This document shows positions 1 to 10,494 of a DNA stretch of 64,000 nt, piece after piece (the first letter of the stretch is position 1; each line of letters begins with the position of its first letter). Origin of the DNA: Desulfofundulus kuznetsovii DSM 6115 (GTDB lineage Bacteria; Bacillota; Desulfotomaculia; Desulfotomaculales; Desulfovirgulaceae); assembly GCF_000214705.1 (NCBI RefSeq), contig NC_015573.1:12501-76500 (forward strand), given 5' to 3'. Under the pieces are notes generated by a model. It worked only from the letters and a program-made list of their open reading frames with translations. It searched no databases and was not told where the DNA came from. The position numbers and the translations under genes are program-made.

Positions 1-1547
<1,547 letters not shown>

Positions 1548-1696
1548 AGAAAAGAAGTCGGAGGTCGGAAGTCAGAGGTCGGATTTAAGAAGGAAATCGC
1601 TTACGCGATTTCCGGGCAAAATTCGGCTGAAGAGACCCGGTTTCCGGCTGAAAAGGCGAACTAAACTCCGCTGTGAAGTTTTGAGGGAATAAAAAA
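1548..1696 (+). other. 23S-5S spacer with processing-type hairpin
   Basis: The spacer holds an imperfect direct repeat (GAGGTCGGAAGTCAGAGGTCGG, written in two parts at 1561-1570 and 1571-1582) and a perfect 9-bp hairpin, GGAAATCGC (1592-1600) with GCGATTTCC (1605-1613). No tRNA is present. The hairpin may be an rRNA processing signal; this is inference. Confidence 0.6.
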
Positions 1697-1814
<118 letters not shown>

Positions 1815-1821
1815 AATTATT

Positions 1822-1858
1822 TAAAGTCCCTGGAATTGCATCCAGGGGCTTTAATTTT
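1822..1858 (+). terminator. rrn operon terminator
   Basis: Hairpin AAAGTCCCTGGA / TCCAGGGGCTTT with a 6-nt loop followed by AATTTTTG, directly after the 5S gene. It is a standard Rho-independent layout. Confidence 0.85.
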
Positions 1859-1981
1859 TGAGAAGCTAAGGGCTGGATTCATCCCTGTTCTTGGCCGTGC
1901 CATGGGACGAAGGAATGCGCAATTTTATAGTTATCCGGATATTCCTCCCGGGGGTTTTGTTTTTCCGCACCCCCGCTCCAC

Positions 1982-2010
1982 TTGTCTTTAAAACAAAAGT
2001 CAGTTAAAAT
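1982..2010 (+). promoter_or_regulatory. Candidate pdxS promoter (TTGTCT-17-TAAAAT)
   Basis: -35 TTGTCT at 1982-1987, 17-bp spacer, -10 TAAAAT at 2005-2010. A start site near 2017 excludes the upstream in-frame TTG (1982) and ATG (2012) as pdxS starts and favours the GTG at 2054. The preceding 120 bp (1860-1980) show no gene, only a G5/C5 hairpin near 1950-1974. Confidence 0.55.
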
Positions 2011-2053
2011 AATGGGGTATAAAAATGAAAAGTGGCGATTGGGGGAAGTGGAA

Positions 2054-2938
2054 GTGGCGGAGAAGGGAACCTGGACCGTAAAAAAAGGCCTGGCGGAAAT
2101 GCTTAAAGGCGGCGTGATTATGGACGTTACCACACCGGAACAGGCCAAGATCGCCGAAGAAGCCGGTGCCTGTGCCGTAATGGCCCTGGAGCGGGTGCCT
2201 GCCGATATCCGGGCAGCCGGCGGTGTGGCCCGCATGGCCGACCCGACTGTGATTTTGCGCATCATGGATGCCGTAACCATTCCGGTAATGGCCAAGGTTC
2301 GCATTGGTCATTTTGTGGAGGCGCAAATTTTAGAGCAACTGGGTGTGGATTACATAGATGAAAGTGAAGTGCTTACCCCGGCGGACGAACAGCATCACAT
2401 TGACAAGCATAAGTTCAAGGTGCCCTTTGTCTGTGGCGCCCGCAACCTGGGTGAAGCCCTGCGGCGCATTGCTGAAGGCGCGGCGATGATCCGGACCAAA
2501 GGGGAACCGGGCACCGGCAACGTGGTGGAAGCCGTGCGCCACATGCGCATGATGATGGCCGAAATTCGCCGGGTGCAGAATATGCCCCGGGAGGAACTGA
2601 TGGCCCTGGCCAAGGAGATGGGCGCCCCATATGAACTGTTGCTGCAGGTGGCCGAGCAGGGGCGCCTGCCGGTGGTGAACTTTGCTGCCGGCGGCATCGC
2701 CACCCCGGCAGACGCCGCCCTGATGATGCAGCTGGGTGCCGACGGCATTTTTGTGGGTTCGGGCATTTTCAAATCCAAGAACCCCTCGGCCCGGGCCCGG
2801 GCCATCGTGGCGGCCACCACCCACTACAACGACCCGCAGGTCCTGGCCGAGGTGTCCAAGGATCTGGGCGAAGCCATGCCCGGACTGGAGATCGCCACCA
2901 TTGCTCCCGAACAGAGGATGCAGGATCGCGGCTGGTAA
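2054..2938 (+). CDS. pdxS: Pyridoxal 5'-phosphate synthase lyase subunit PdxS
   Basis: Synthase subunit of the DXP-independent PLP pathway. It makes PLP from ribose 5-phosphate, glyceraldehyde 3-phosphate and ammonia supplied by PdxT, in the cytoplasmic 12+12 complex. The start is the GTG at 2054, about 7 nt after GGGGGAA. This gives 294 residues, the B. subtilis length, and puts the family's key residues in register: Asp24 in VIMDV and the Schiff-base Lys81 in MAKVRIGH. The glycine-rich phosphate-binding segment [11 protein letters not shown] lies near residue 153. An upstream in-frame ATG (2012) is less likely because it precedes the predicted transcription start. The gene is followed after 31 bp by pdxT. 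Very secure. Confidence 0.97.
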   Translation: MAEKGTWTVKKGLAEMLKGGVIMDVTTPEQAKIAEEAGACAVMALERVPADIRAAGGVARMADPTVILRIMDAVTIPVMAKVRIGHFVEAQILEQLGVDYIDESEVLTPADEQHHIDKHKFKVPFVCGARNLGEALRRIAEGAAMIRTKGEPGTGNVVEAVRHMRMMMAEIRRVQNMPREELMALAKEMGAPYELLLQVAEQGRLPVVNFAAGGIATPADAALMMQLGADGIFVGSGIFKSKNPSARARAIVAATTHYNDPQVLAEVSKDLGEAMPGLEIATIAPEQRMQDRGW

Positions 2939-2969
2939 TTAAGCAACAGGGGAAGGAAGTTTATCTACC

Positions 2970-3533
2970 ATGTTAATCGGAGTACTGGCCCTGCAAGGAG
3001 CCTTCCGGGAACACCAGGAAATGCTTGCCGCTCTGGGGGTGGAGTCCCGCCAGGTGCGCAAACCGGAACAACTGGAAGGAATCAATGGCTTGATCATCCC
3101 GGGTGGTGAAAGCACCACCATGGGCAAGCTGCTTCATGATTATCATTTGTTTGAACCAATCCGCCAAAAAGCCCTGCAGGGAATGCCTGTTTTCGGCACC
3201 TGTGCCGGCCTTATTTTGCTGGCCCGGGAGATTGTGGGTTCCGCCCAGCCCCGGCTGGGGTTGGTGGATATGGTGGTGGAAAGAAATGCCTTTGGCCGGC
3301 AGGTGGAAAGCTTTGAGGTGGACCTGGATGTACCTGTCCTGGGGGAAAAGCCCCTGCGGGCGGTTTTTATCCGCGCCCCCTATATTGTATCCGTAGGCCC
3401 GGGCGTGGAAGTGCTGGCCAGATACGGTGACAAAATTGTACTGGCCCGGCAGGGCAACTTTCTGGCCTGTGCCTTTCACCCCGAACTGACCGACGATACC
3501 CGCCTGCACCGTTTGTTCCTGCAACAATGTTAA
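2970..3533 (+). CDS. pdxT: Pyridoxal 5'-phosphate synthase glutaminase subunit PdxT
   Basis: Glutamine amidotransferase that hydrolyses glutamine and channels ammonia to PdxS. 187 residues, normal for the family. The class I triad is visible: Cys78 in FGTCAGL, and His170 and Glu172 in the C-terminal HPE. The oxyanion/glutamine segment PGGESTTMG is at 44-52. It has an ATG start with AAGGAAG upstream, and the two genes form a compact pair. The pair sits next to serine genes here, as pdxST-serS do in Bacillus. Confidence 0.97.
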   Translation: MLIGVLALQGAFREHQEMLAALGVESRQVRKPEQLEGINGLIIPGGESTTMGKLLHDYHLFEPIRQKALQGMPVFGTCAGLILLAREIVGSAQPRLGLVDMVVERNAFGRQVESFEVDLDVPVLGEKPLRAVFIRAPYIVSVGPGVEVLARYGDKIVLARQGNFLACAFHPELTDDTRLHRLFLQQC

Positions 3534-3559
3534 TGTTTTGTAAAACGGCCAATTAAGGG

Positions 3560-3588
3560 TTGCCAAAAACCATGGCTTATAGTATTAT
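3560..3588 (+). promoter_or_regulatory. Promoter of the serine T-box operon (TTGCCA-17-TATTAT)
   Basis: -35 TTGCCA at 3560-3565, 17-bp spacer, -10 TATTAT at 3583-3588, directly in front of the T-box leader. Confidence 0.75.
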
Positions 3589-3594
3589 GTAAAA

Positions 3595-3876
3595 CAGGTT
3601 CTAAAAGTAGCAAACCCGATGCAGGGGTAGAGTAGCCGGAAGGACCTTTGCAGAGAGCCGGTGGTTGCTGCGAACCGGTAAGGTGTCCGGTGAAAGAGCT
3701 CCCCGAAGGGGACCTGCTGAAAACAGCAGTAGGCAGGTACGGGCGGTTCCCGTTATCACGTTCGAGAGGGCAGGCAAGTGGATCAATCTTGCCTGTCAAA
3801 TAGGGTGGCACCGCGGGAGTAACCTCTCGTCCCTGTTGGTTATCAGCCAGCATGGGATGGGGGGTTTAATTTTTTA
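3595..3876 (+). promoter_or_regulatory. T-box leader (tRNA-Ser type) of the serine operon
   Basis: A full T-box architecture is visible. Stem I elements include AGAGAGCCGG and GGTTGCTGCGA with CCGGTAAGG. A stem III region reads AGTAGG...CCCGTTATC. The T-box motif GGGTGGCACCGCGG is at about 3803-3816. A terminator hairpin (3822-3876) is mutually exclusive with the antiterminator. By analogy with other T-boxes the specifier should lie near 3693-3702 (GAAAGAGCTCC). AGC (3697-3699) or the adjacent TCC are both serine codons; which one is used was not decided. Downstream genes make serine and charge tRNA-Ser, so uncharged tRNA-Ser as effector fits. This is inference from motif and context. Confidence 0.9.
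3822..3876 (+). terminator. T-box attenuator terminator
   Basis: A long two-part hairpin. ACCTCTCGTCCC pairs with GGGATGGGGGGT (G-T pairs allowed) and the inner TGTTGG pairs with CCAGCA. It is followed by TTAATTTTTT. It overlaps the 3' side of the antiterminator region, as expected for a transcriptional T-box. Confidence 0.85.
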
Positions 3877-3908
3877 GGCTAAATTTTAAGTCAAGGGAGA
3901 GGTAGGCT

Positions 3909-5060
3909 ATGCAGGAAAAACAATACTTGATGATTCCGGGACCGACACCGGTACCGCCGTCAGTGGTCGCGGCCATGTCCCGTCCCATGATTGGTCACCG
4001 CAGTGAAGACTTTGCCGCGCTGCACCGGCGCATCCAGGAGAAAATCCGGCAGGTATTTCAGACCTCCCAGGAAGTTTTCATCATGACCAATTCCGGTACG
4101 GGTGGTCTGGAAGCGGCCGTTGCCAACGTAATTTCCCCCGGGGACCGGGTTCTGGCTTTAGTTACCGGTAACTTTGGAGAAAGGTTCGCCAATATCGCCA
4201 GGGCCTACGGGGCCGAAGTGGACGAAGTGAATTTCGGCTGGGGCAACCCTGTGGACCTCTCGGTAGTTAGGGAAAAGCTGGCCGGGAGCCCCGGCTATAA
4301 GGCCGTCCTGGCGACTCAAAACGAAACATCCACCGGGGTGCTCAATGACATTGCCGGTATCGGCGCCCTGGTGGCCGAGACACCGGCCCTGTTGCTTGTA
4401 GATGGGGTCAGCGGCGTGGGCGGTATTGAAATCAAGATGGACGAATGGCAGGTAGACATTCTGGTTACCGCGTCACAAAAGGCCATGATGCTACCCCCCG
4501 GCCTGGCCATGATTGGTGTGAGCCCCAAGGCCTGGGCAGTGATTGAAGAGAACCGTTCGCCGCGCTTTTACTTCAGTCTCCCGGCGGCCAAAAAAGCTCT
4601 GGCCAAGTGGAATACGGCCTACACGCCCAACGTGGCCCTGTTCTTCGGCTTGGACGCGGCCCTGGACATGATGCTGGCCGAGGGGCTGGAAAATGTTTAC
4701 CGCCGCCATCTCCTGCTGGCCAAAGCTACCCGGGCGGCTGTCAGGGCTCTGGGACTGTCGCTCCTGGCGGAGGATCACTGCGCATCCCCCACGGTGACCG
4801 CCGTGCAAAGCCTGGAGGGAATTGCAGCCGACGATCTGCGCAAAGTCCTGAAGGAGGAGTTCGGCATCACCTTTGCCGGGGGACAGGGGATTCTCAAAGG
4901 AAAGATATTCCGCATTGCCCATATGGGTTACGCCGGCAAGATGGACGTGCTCATTGCCATCAGCGGACTGGAAATGGCCCTGGCCCGGCTGGGTTACCCG
5001 GTGGAACTGGGCAAGGGCGTGCGGGCGGCGCAGGAAGTCTTTCTGGGGAGGGATCTGTAG
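3909..5060 (+). CDS. Serine-pyruvate/alanine-glyoxylate family aminotransferase (likely serine-pathway transaminase)
   Basis: Fold-type I PLP aminotransferase of 383 residues. The N-terminus MIPGPTPVPP and the lysine motif TASQKAMMLPPG (Schiff-base Lys191) are typical of the class V alanine-glyoxylate/serine-pyruvate group. The preceding VDGVSGVGG holds the cofactor Asp. It is the first gene after the serine T-box, and its stop overlaps the serA start. No serC is seen in the window. From the operon I infer that it does the SerC step (3-phosphohydroxypyruvate plus amino donor to phosphoserine), as reported for related enzymes in anaerobes. Direct use as a glyoxylate or serine transaminase is the alternative. 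ATG start with AGGGAGAGG upstream. Confidence 0.88.
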   Translation: MQEKQYLMIPGPTPVPPSVVAAMSRPMIGHRSEDFAALHRRIQEKIRQVFQTSQEVFIMTNSGTGGLEAAVANVISPGDRVLALVTGNFGERFANIARAYGAEVDEVNFGWGNPVDLSVVREKLAGSPGYKAVLATQNETSTGVLNDIAGIGALVAETPALLLVDGVSGVGGIEIKMDEWQVDILVTASQKAMMLPPGLAMIGVSPKAWAVIEENRSPRFYFSLPAAKKALAKWNTAYTPNVALFFGLDAALDMMLAEGLENVYRRHLLLAKATRAAVRALGLSLLAEDHCASPTVTAVQSLEGIAADDLRKVLKEEFGITFAGGQGILKGKIFRIAHMGYAGKMDVLIAISGLEMALARLGYPVELGKGVRAAQEVFLGRDL

Positions 5061-6643
5061 TGTATAAAGTACTGGTTATGGACGGCGTGGCAGAGGAAGG
5101 GCTGGCGCCGCTGCGCCGGGAAGAAGATATAGAAGTGGTTATAGGCCGGAAGATGACCGAAGACGAGCTGGTGGAGATTATTCCCGAATTTGATGCCCTG
5201 ATCGTGCGCAGCGCCACCAGGGTTACCCGCCGGGTCATCGAAGCCGGCGTAAATCTCCAGGTTATCGGCCGTGCGGGCGTAGGGGTGGATAATATTGACC
5301 TGGAGGCCGCCACCACCCAGGGTATCCTGGTGGTCAACGCTCCCGACGGCAATACTATTGCCGCCACGGAGCATACCATTGCCATGATGCTGGCCCTGGC
5401 CCGCAATATTCCCCAGGCCGTGGCCAGGCTGAAGGAAGGGGTCTGGGACAAGAAGGCCTTTTTGGGTGTGGAACTGCGGGATAAGACCCTGGGCATCATC
5501 GGCCTGGGAAGGATTGGCTCGGCAGTGGCCAAAAGGGCCCAGGCCCTGGAAATGAACGTCATAGCCTACGACCCTTATATCACCGAAGAAAAGGCTTCCA
5601 CTTTGGCCGTGGAACTGGTGTCCCTGGAAGAGCTGTTCCGCCGCTCCGATTTTATTACCGTGCACCTGCCGAAGACCAAAGAATCTTACCACATGATTGA
5701 TGAGCGGGCCTTTGCCATGATGAAAGACGGGGTGCGGATCATCAACTGCGCCCGGGGCGGGATCATCGATGAGGACGCCCTGTACCAGGCCATGCTTTCC
5801 GGTAAAGTGGCCGGGGCGGCCCTGGACGTTTTTGAAAAGGAACCCTGTACCGACAGCCCCCTGTTTTCCCTGCCAAACTTCATCGCCACCCCGCACCTGG
5901 GAGCATCCACCCGGGAGGCGCAGCTGCACGTGGCCCTGGATGTTGCCGAAGAGATTGTGGCGGCGCTGCGGGGGAAACTGGTGAAAAACACGGTCAACAT
6001 TCCTTCCATCAACCCGCAGGTGCTTTCAGCCGTACGTCCCTACCTGGGGCTGGCGGAAAAACTTGGCAAACTGCAGGCCCAGCTGGTTACCGGGCGCATC
6101 CGCAAGATAGAGGTGATTTACAGCGGGGAGCTGGCCAAACAGGAAGTAAGCCCCATTACCACCGCCGTGGTCAAAGGGCTTCTTGATCCTATCCTGCAGC
6201 AAACCGTGAACTTTGTAAATGCCCCCGTCCTGGCCAGGAACCGCGGCATCCAGGTTTTCCAGGCGGTAGACGGGGAGGCGGAAGGGTATTCGAGCCTGAT
6301 CACCGTGAAGGTTTACTCGGATAAAGTGGAAAAAAGCGTTGCCGGTACGCTCTTTGGCAAGGAAGATCCGCGTATTGTAATGGTAGACGGCTACCGGATT
6401 GACGTCATCCCCAACGGCTATATTCTTTATGTGCCCCACATCGACAAGCCCCGCATCATCGGCCCCGTGGGGCTGCTTATCGGCGAGCATAACATCAACA
6501 TTGCCGCCATGCAAGTGGGGCGCAAACAGATCGGCGGCCGGGCGGTGATGATGCTTTCGGTGGATGCGCCGGTGCCCGAAGAAACCCTGGCCGAGATTGC
6601 CAAGGTTGACGGGGTGCTGGATGTAAAAATGGTGCACCTGTAA
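5060..6643 (+). CDS. serA: D-3-phosphoglycerate dehydrogenase
   Basis: First committed enzyme of serine synthesis: NAD-dependent oxidation of 3-phosphoglycerate. 527 residues from a GTG start that overlaps the upstream TAG (TAGTG), with GGGGAGGGATC as ribosome site. A much longer in-frame opening upstream is a shadow over the aminotransferase. Domains are the D-isomer 2-hydroxyacid dehydrogenase with nucleotide motif GLGRIG at 148-153 and the substrate segment RSATRVT. The catalytic His279 sits in TPHLGAST. An intervening allosteric (ASB) domain covers about 320-450, and a C-terminal ACT domain ends in MMLSVD. The long form with ACT suggests serine feedback, in addition to T-box control. Confidence 0.97.
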   Translation: MYKVLVMDGVAEEGLAPLRREEDIEVVIGRKMTEDELVEIIPEFDALIVRSATRVTRRVIEAGVNLQVIGRAGVGVDNIDLEAATTQGILVVNAPDGNTIAATEHTIAMMLALARNIPQAVARLKEGVWDKKAFLGVELRDKTLGIIGLGRIGSAVAKRAQALEMNVIAYDPYITEEKASTLAVELVSLEELFRRSDFITVHLPKTKESYHMIDERAFAMMKDGVRIINCARGGIIDEDALYQAMLSGKVAGAALDVFEKEPCTDSPLFSLPNFIATPHLGASTREAQLHVALDVAEEIVAALRGKLVKNTVNIPSINPQVLSAVRPYLGLAEKLGKLQAQLVTGRIRKIEVIYSGELAKQEVSPITTAVVKGLLDPILQQTVNFVNAPVLARNRGIQVFQAVDGEAEGYSSLITVKVYSDKVEKSVAGTLFGKEDPRIVMVDGYRIDVIPNGYILYVPHIDKPRIIGPVGLLIGEHNINIAAMQVGRKQIGGRAVMMLSVDAPVPEETLAEIAKVDGVLDVKMVHL

Positions 6644-6685
6644 TCCCGCGTTTTAAGGCCCTTTGGCAAGGGGGGTAGGTGGTGG

Positions 6686-7330
6686 TTGAAGGAAACCTTT
6701 ATTATCCTGGCCAGACATGGAGCAACCGAATGGAACCGCATTTCCCGCTACCAGGGTCAGCTGGACGCCCCTTTAAGCCGGGAAGGCCTGGAACAGTCCC
6801 GGGCCCTGGCCGGCGCCCTGGCGGCACTGCCCCTCAAGGCGGTTTATACCAGCCCCCTTTCCCGGGCCCGGATCTGTGCCGAAATGGTGGCCGCGCAGCA
6901 TGGCCTGGCGGTGACTCCTTTGCCCGGTCTCATTGAGATTTGCCATGGGGAATGGGAAGGAATGCTGCTTTCCGAGGTGGAGGTGCGCTACGCCGGTTTA
7001 ATCAGGCAGTGGCGCACCTATCCCTATACGGTGCGGATGCCCAAAGGGGAATCCCTGGCCGAGGTGGAGGAGCGGTCCTGGGCGGCACTGGAGTTCATGG
7101 CCGCGGCGCATCCCGGGGAGATTAGCCTGGCCGTGACCCACGACACGCCCATCCGCACCATCCTGCGGCGTATTCTCAACCTGGACCAGGCGGTCTTCTG
7201 GCAGATTAAACTGGACAATACGGGCATCAATGTCCTTGGCTGCCGCCAGGGGCGTTGGCGGGTGATTGCCGTTAACGATACCTGCCACCTGGGAGGATGG
7301 TTGAAGGCCGGGGAGCAGCTGGCTTTATAA
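6686..7330 (+). CDS. Histidine phosphatase family protein, candidate phosphoserine phosphatase
   Basis: 214 residues, cofactor-independent phosphoglycerate-mutase superfamily. The phosphohistidine motif ARHGATEWN has Arg10, His11 and Gly12. The second core His is His152 in VTHDTPIR, and Glu in ICHGEWEGM is the usual proton donor. The start is a TTG after AGGGGGGTAGG. It lies 43 bp behind serA and before serS within the T-box unit, while no HAD-type serB is visible. This makes a histidine-phosphatase-type phosphoserine phosphatase (known in Hydrogenobacter and some other bacteria) the best guess. The sequence alone cannot exclude another phosphomonoesterase such as a cobalamin-pathway CobC-like enzyme. 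Confidence 0.8.
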   Translation: MKETFIILARHGATEWNRISRYQGQLDAPLSREGLEQSRALAGALAALPLKAVYTSPLSRARICAEMVAAQHGLAVTPLPGLIEICHGEWEGMLLSEVEVRYAGLIRQWRTYPYTVRMPKGESLAEVEERSWAALEFMAAAHPGEISLAVTHDTPIRTILRRILNLDQAVFWQIKLDNTGINVLGCRQGRWRVIAVNDTCHLGGWLKAGEQLAL

Positions 7331-7415
7331 TCTTCTGCAAAAATCCCTGAAAACTAAAATGAGATTAAAGGCAAAAAAGGGAAATACTATCAGTGCAGAG
7401 GTCGTTTGGGGGTAA

Positions 7416-8696
<1,281 letters not shown>

Positions 8697-8855
8697 GGTG
8701 CGGAAAATAGAGCTGGGACGATTCGATTTTAGAGGAAGAATGCCTTTCCAGGCACGAATTTTCCAGACCGCCCCCCTGAATTGAAATTCGCTGAAATCGT
8801 GAGGAGGAAGAATTAATTGTCCAATCTTAGGGGGCAGTCCGCAGGTGGATGATGG

Positions 8856-8884
8856 GCTCCGGGATAACCCGGGGGCATTTTCTT
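8856..8884 (+). terminator. Weak candidate terminator after serS
   Basis: CCGGG-ATAA-CCCGG hairpin (8859-8872), flanked by GGGCT and GGGC, followed by ATTTTCTTT. The 235 bp from 8697 to 8931 hold no other recognisable gene. Confidence 0.4.
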
Positions 8885-8931
8885 TACAGATAATACCAGA
8901 TGGAACCAGATTCCAATCTGCAGTTGCGGAG

Positions 8932-9336
8932 CTACAGTCCTGTAGTGGCTGTTTTTTCGGGAAGCACAGTTTCGACAGTGGGAAAATCTTTGACGTTTGA
9001 GGTGACCACCTTCAGGTTCCTCAACTCGGCCGTCGCCGCGATCAGGCAGTCGGCCATTCCCAGGGTCCTGCCTTTCGCGGCCTGATCCCGCCGGATTTCG
9101 GCGGCGCGCCCGGCAACTCTGCGGTCCACGGGAAGTATTTCCCACGCTTCCAACAGCTTTTCGACGGCGGCTCTTGCTTTTTCAGTACGAGCCCCGTACA
9201 GAAGTTCGTGGTAGACGATCACGCTGGTGGCCGCTGAACCGGACGCCACCACCTGTTCCAGCCAGGCGCCCGCATCGGGGGACAGCCTCCCGGTCAGATG
9301 GTCGATCAAAACGCAGGTATCTATCAGGTAGCCCAT
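8932..9336 (-). CDS. PIN-domain ribonuclease, VapC-like toxin
   Basis: 134 residues with the PIN acidic set: Asp6 in IDTCVLID, Glu44 in YHELLYG, Asp96 in GMADCLIAATA, and Asn114/Asp117 in TSNVKDF. These bind Mg/Mn and cut RNA in this family. The start overlaps the upstream ribbon-helix-helix gene by 13 bp, the classic antitoxin-toxin arrangement. RNA target unknown. It lies in an accessory patch next to an IS607 element, between serS and the tRNA cluster, a region disturbed by mobile DNA. Confidence 0.9.
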   Translation of the reverse strand: MGYLIDTCVLIDHLTGRLSPDAGAWLEQVVASGSAATSVIVYHELLYGARTEKARAAVEKLLEAWEILPVDRRVAGRAAEIRRDQAAKGRTLGMADCLIAATAELRNLKVVTSNVKDFPTVETVLPEKTATTGL

Positions 9337-9596
9337 GCCGGGGGCTCACCATCCTCACCGCGCACTTTCCGGACCCAACCCGCCCCCGGAACTTCCGCCC
9401 ACTCCGGTGCGTCCTCCGATCCGAGAATTCCCCGGGTTTCCCGCAATCCCCTGAGCCGTATTTCGCGGGCCACTTTTTCCGCGACCGCCTGGACGATGAA
9501 TTCGTTGCGGCTCACGCCGAGAAGTTTCAAGAGTTGTTCCATTTGCGTGACGATGCTTTTTGGTAACCTGATGTGCACCATACGGGTGTTATCCAT
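9324..9596 (-). CDS. Ribbon-helix-helix antitoxin, VapB-like
   Basis: 90 residues. The start is the ATG at 9596 because AGGAGGTG sits 7 nt upstream; a longer reading from 9632 would lie over this site. The N-terminus MVHIRLPKSIVTQME and the helix LGVSRNEFIVQAVAEKVA form a typical RHH/CopG-type DNA-binding fold. The C-terminal tail (about 55-90, rich in Glu, Trp, Pro) would wrap the PIN toxin. It is co-transcribed with the PIN gene, which overlaps its end. Autorepression is likely given the inverted repeat over its promoter. Confidence 0.85.
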   Translation of the reverse strand: MDNTRMVHIRLPKSIVTQMEQLLKLLGVSRNEFIVQAVAEKVAREIRLRGLRETRGILGSEDAPEWAEVPGAGWVRKVRGEDGEPPAWAT

Positions 9597-9611
9597 TTTG
9601 TAACACCTCCT

Positions 9612-9651
9612 GTTATATGACCATGTTATCATAACGTAAAGAAAAGGTCAA
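9612..9651 (-). promoter_or_regulatory. Promoter and candidate operator of the toxin-antitoxin pair
   Basis: On the minus strand, -35 TTGACC (9651-9646) and -10 TAACAT (9628-9623) are separated by 17 bp. An imperfect inverted repeat GTTATATGA (9612-9620) / TCATAAC (9629-9635) overlaps the -10 region. It would suit RHH antitoxin autoregulation. Confidence 0.6.
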
Positions 9652-9796
9652 TTCCAGAGCGAGGTGGCTTAATTGTTCTTGAAAATGTTCAAACACTGAA
9701 AAACTATAAACCCAGGGACAAAATCGAATTCGGCCAGCGGGATAGCCGACTGGATCGCCGGGCGTGCCGGGGGTGGTTAGCAGTTGAATAATTAAC

Positions 9797-9825
9797 TGTA
9801 CATAGAAAGAAATACATGGTATAAT
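9797..9825 (+). promoter_or_regulatory. tnpA promoter (TGTACA-17-TATAAT)
   Basis: TGTACA at 9797-9802, 17-bp spacer, consensus TATAAT at 9820-9825. The expected transcription start (about 9832) is only a few bases before the tnpA ATG at 9835, so the mRNA would be nearly leaderless. Confidence 0.6.
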
Positions 9826-9834
9826 ATACCCACT

Positions 9835-10494
9835 ATGGAAAAGCTCTACCCGATGCATGAAGCAATGAGAATTCTGGGGGTATCTTTAAAAACACTCCAG
9901 CGTTGGGATAAAGCGGGCAAAATAAAAATTGTTCGCACTCCCGGTGGTAGGAGGAGGGTTCCCGAATCCGAGATCAGAAGGCTGCTTGGGGAAAAAGAAC
10001 CGGTGTCTGCCGGCCGGGTGTTGGCCATTTATGCTCGGGTTTCTTCCCACGAGCAGAAAGCGAAAGGAGACCTGGGCAGGCAGGTTGAGCTGGTTAGGAA
10101 GAAATTCGACCACCGCCTCTTCGACGATATTCTGGTGGTTACCGATGTTTCCTCCGGATTAAATGACAGAAGAAAGGGCTTGCTAAAACTGATGCAGTTA
10201 GCCCGCGAAGGCAAAATAACCGACCTGGCCGTAAGCTACAAAGACAGGCTGACCCGTTTCGGCTTCAACTACCTGAAAACCTATTTTGAGAGCTACGGCG
10301 TGAAAATCCACGTCGTAAACGTCGAAGAAGATAAGAAGACGGTTTACGAGGAGCTGGTAGAGGACCTCCTCAGTATCGTTACCAGTTTTTCCGGAAAGCT
10401 TTACGGCATCAGGAGCAAGAAAAAAGAAGAAGTGACCTCAAAAATAAGGGAGGTGATTGAAAATGCTGGCTACCTACCAGACGAGAATAGATGA
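9835..10494 (+). CDS. tnpA: IS607-family serine recombinase TnpA
   Basis: 219 residues. Residues 1-50 are a MerR-like winged helix (YPMHEAMRILGVSLKTLQRW ... PGGRRRVPESEI). The serine-recombinase catalytic domain starts near 62 with IYARVSSHEQ, where Arg68 and Ser70 are the conserved active-site residues. The C-terminal helix has ELVEDLLSIVTSFSGKLYG, which is characteristic of IS607 TnpA. It catalyses excision and integration without target duplication. The 3' end overlaps tnpB by 32 bp, as is usual in this family. No frameshift seen. Confidence 0.93.
   Translation: MEKLYPMHEAMRILGVSLKTLQRWDKAGKIKIVRTPGGRRRVPESEIRRLLGEKEPVSAGRVLAIYARVSSHEQKAKGDLGRQVELVRKKFDHRLFDDILVVTDVSSGLNDRRKGLLKLMQLAREGKITDLAVSYKDRLTRFGFNYLKTYFESYGVKIHVVNVEEDKKTVYEELVEDLLSIVTSFSGKLYGIRSKKKEEVTSKIREVIENAGYLPDENR

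Noticed and set aside
2012-2053. ATG at 2012 as the pdxS start
   Set aside because: It falls between the -10 box and the expected transcription start, and would shift Asp24/Lys81 out of family register.
4607-5059. N-terminal extension of serA by 151 codons
   Set aside because: It overlaps the aminotransferase in another frame and is Gly/Pro/Arg-rich; the GTG at 5060 has a ribosome site and gives the family length.
8813-9145. Minus-strand 110-codon ORF over the toxin gene's 3' part
   Set aside because: Arg/Pro-rich shadow in another frame of the PIN-domain gene, no ribosome site.
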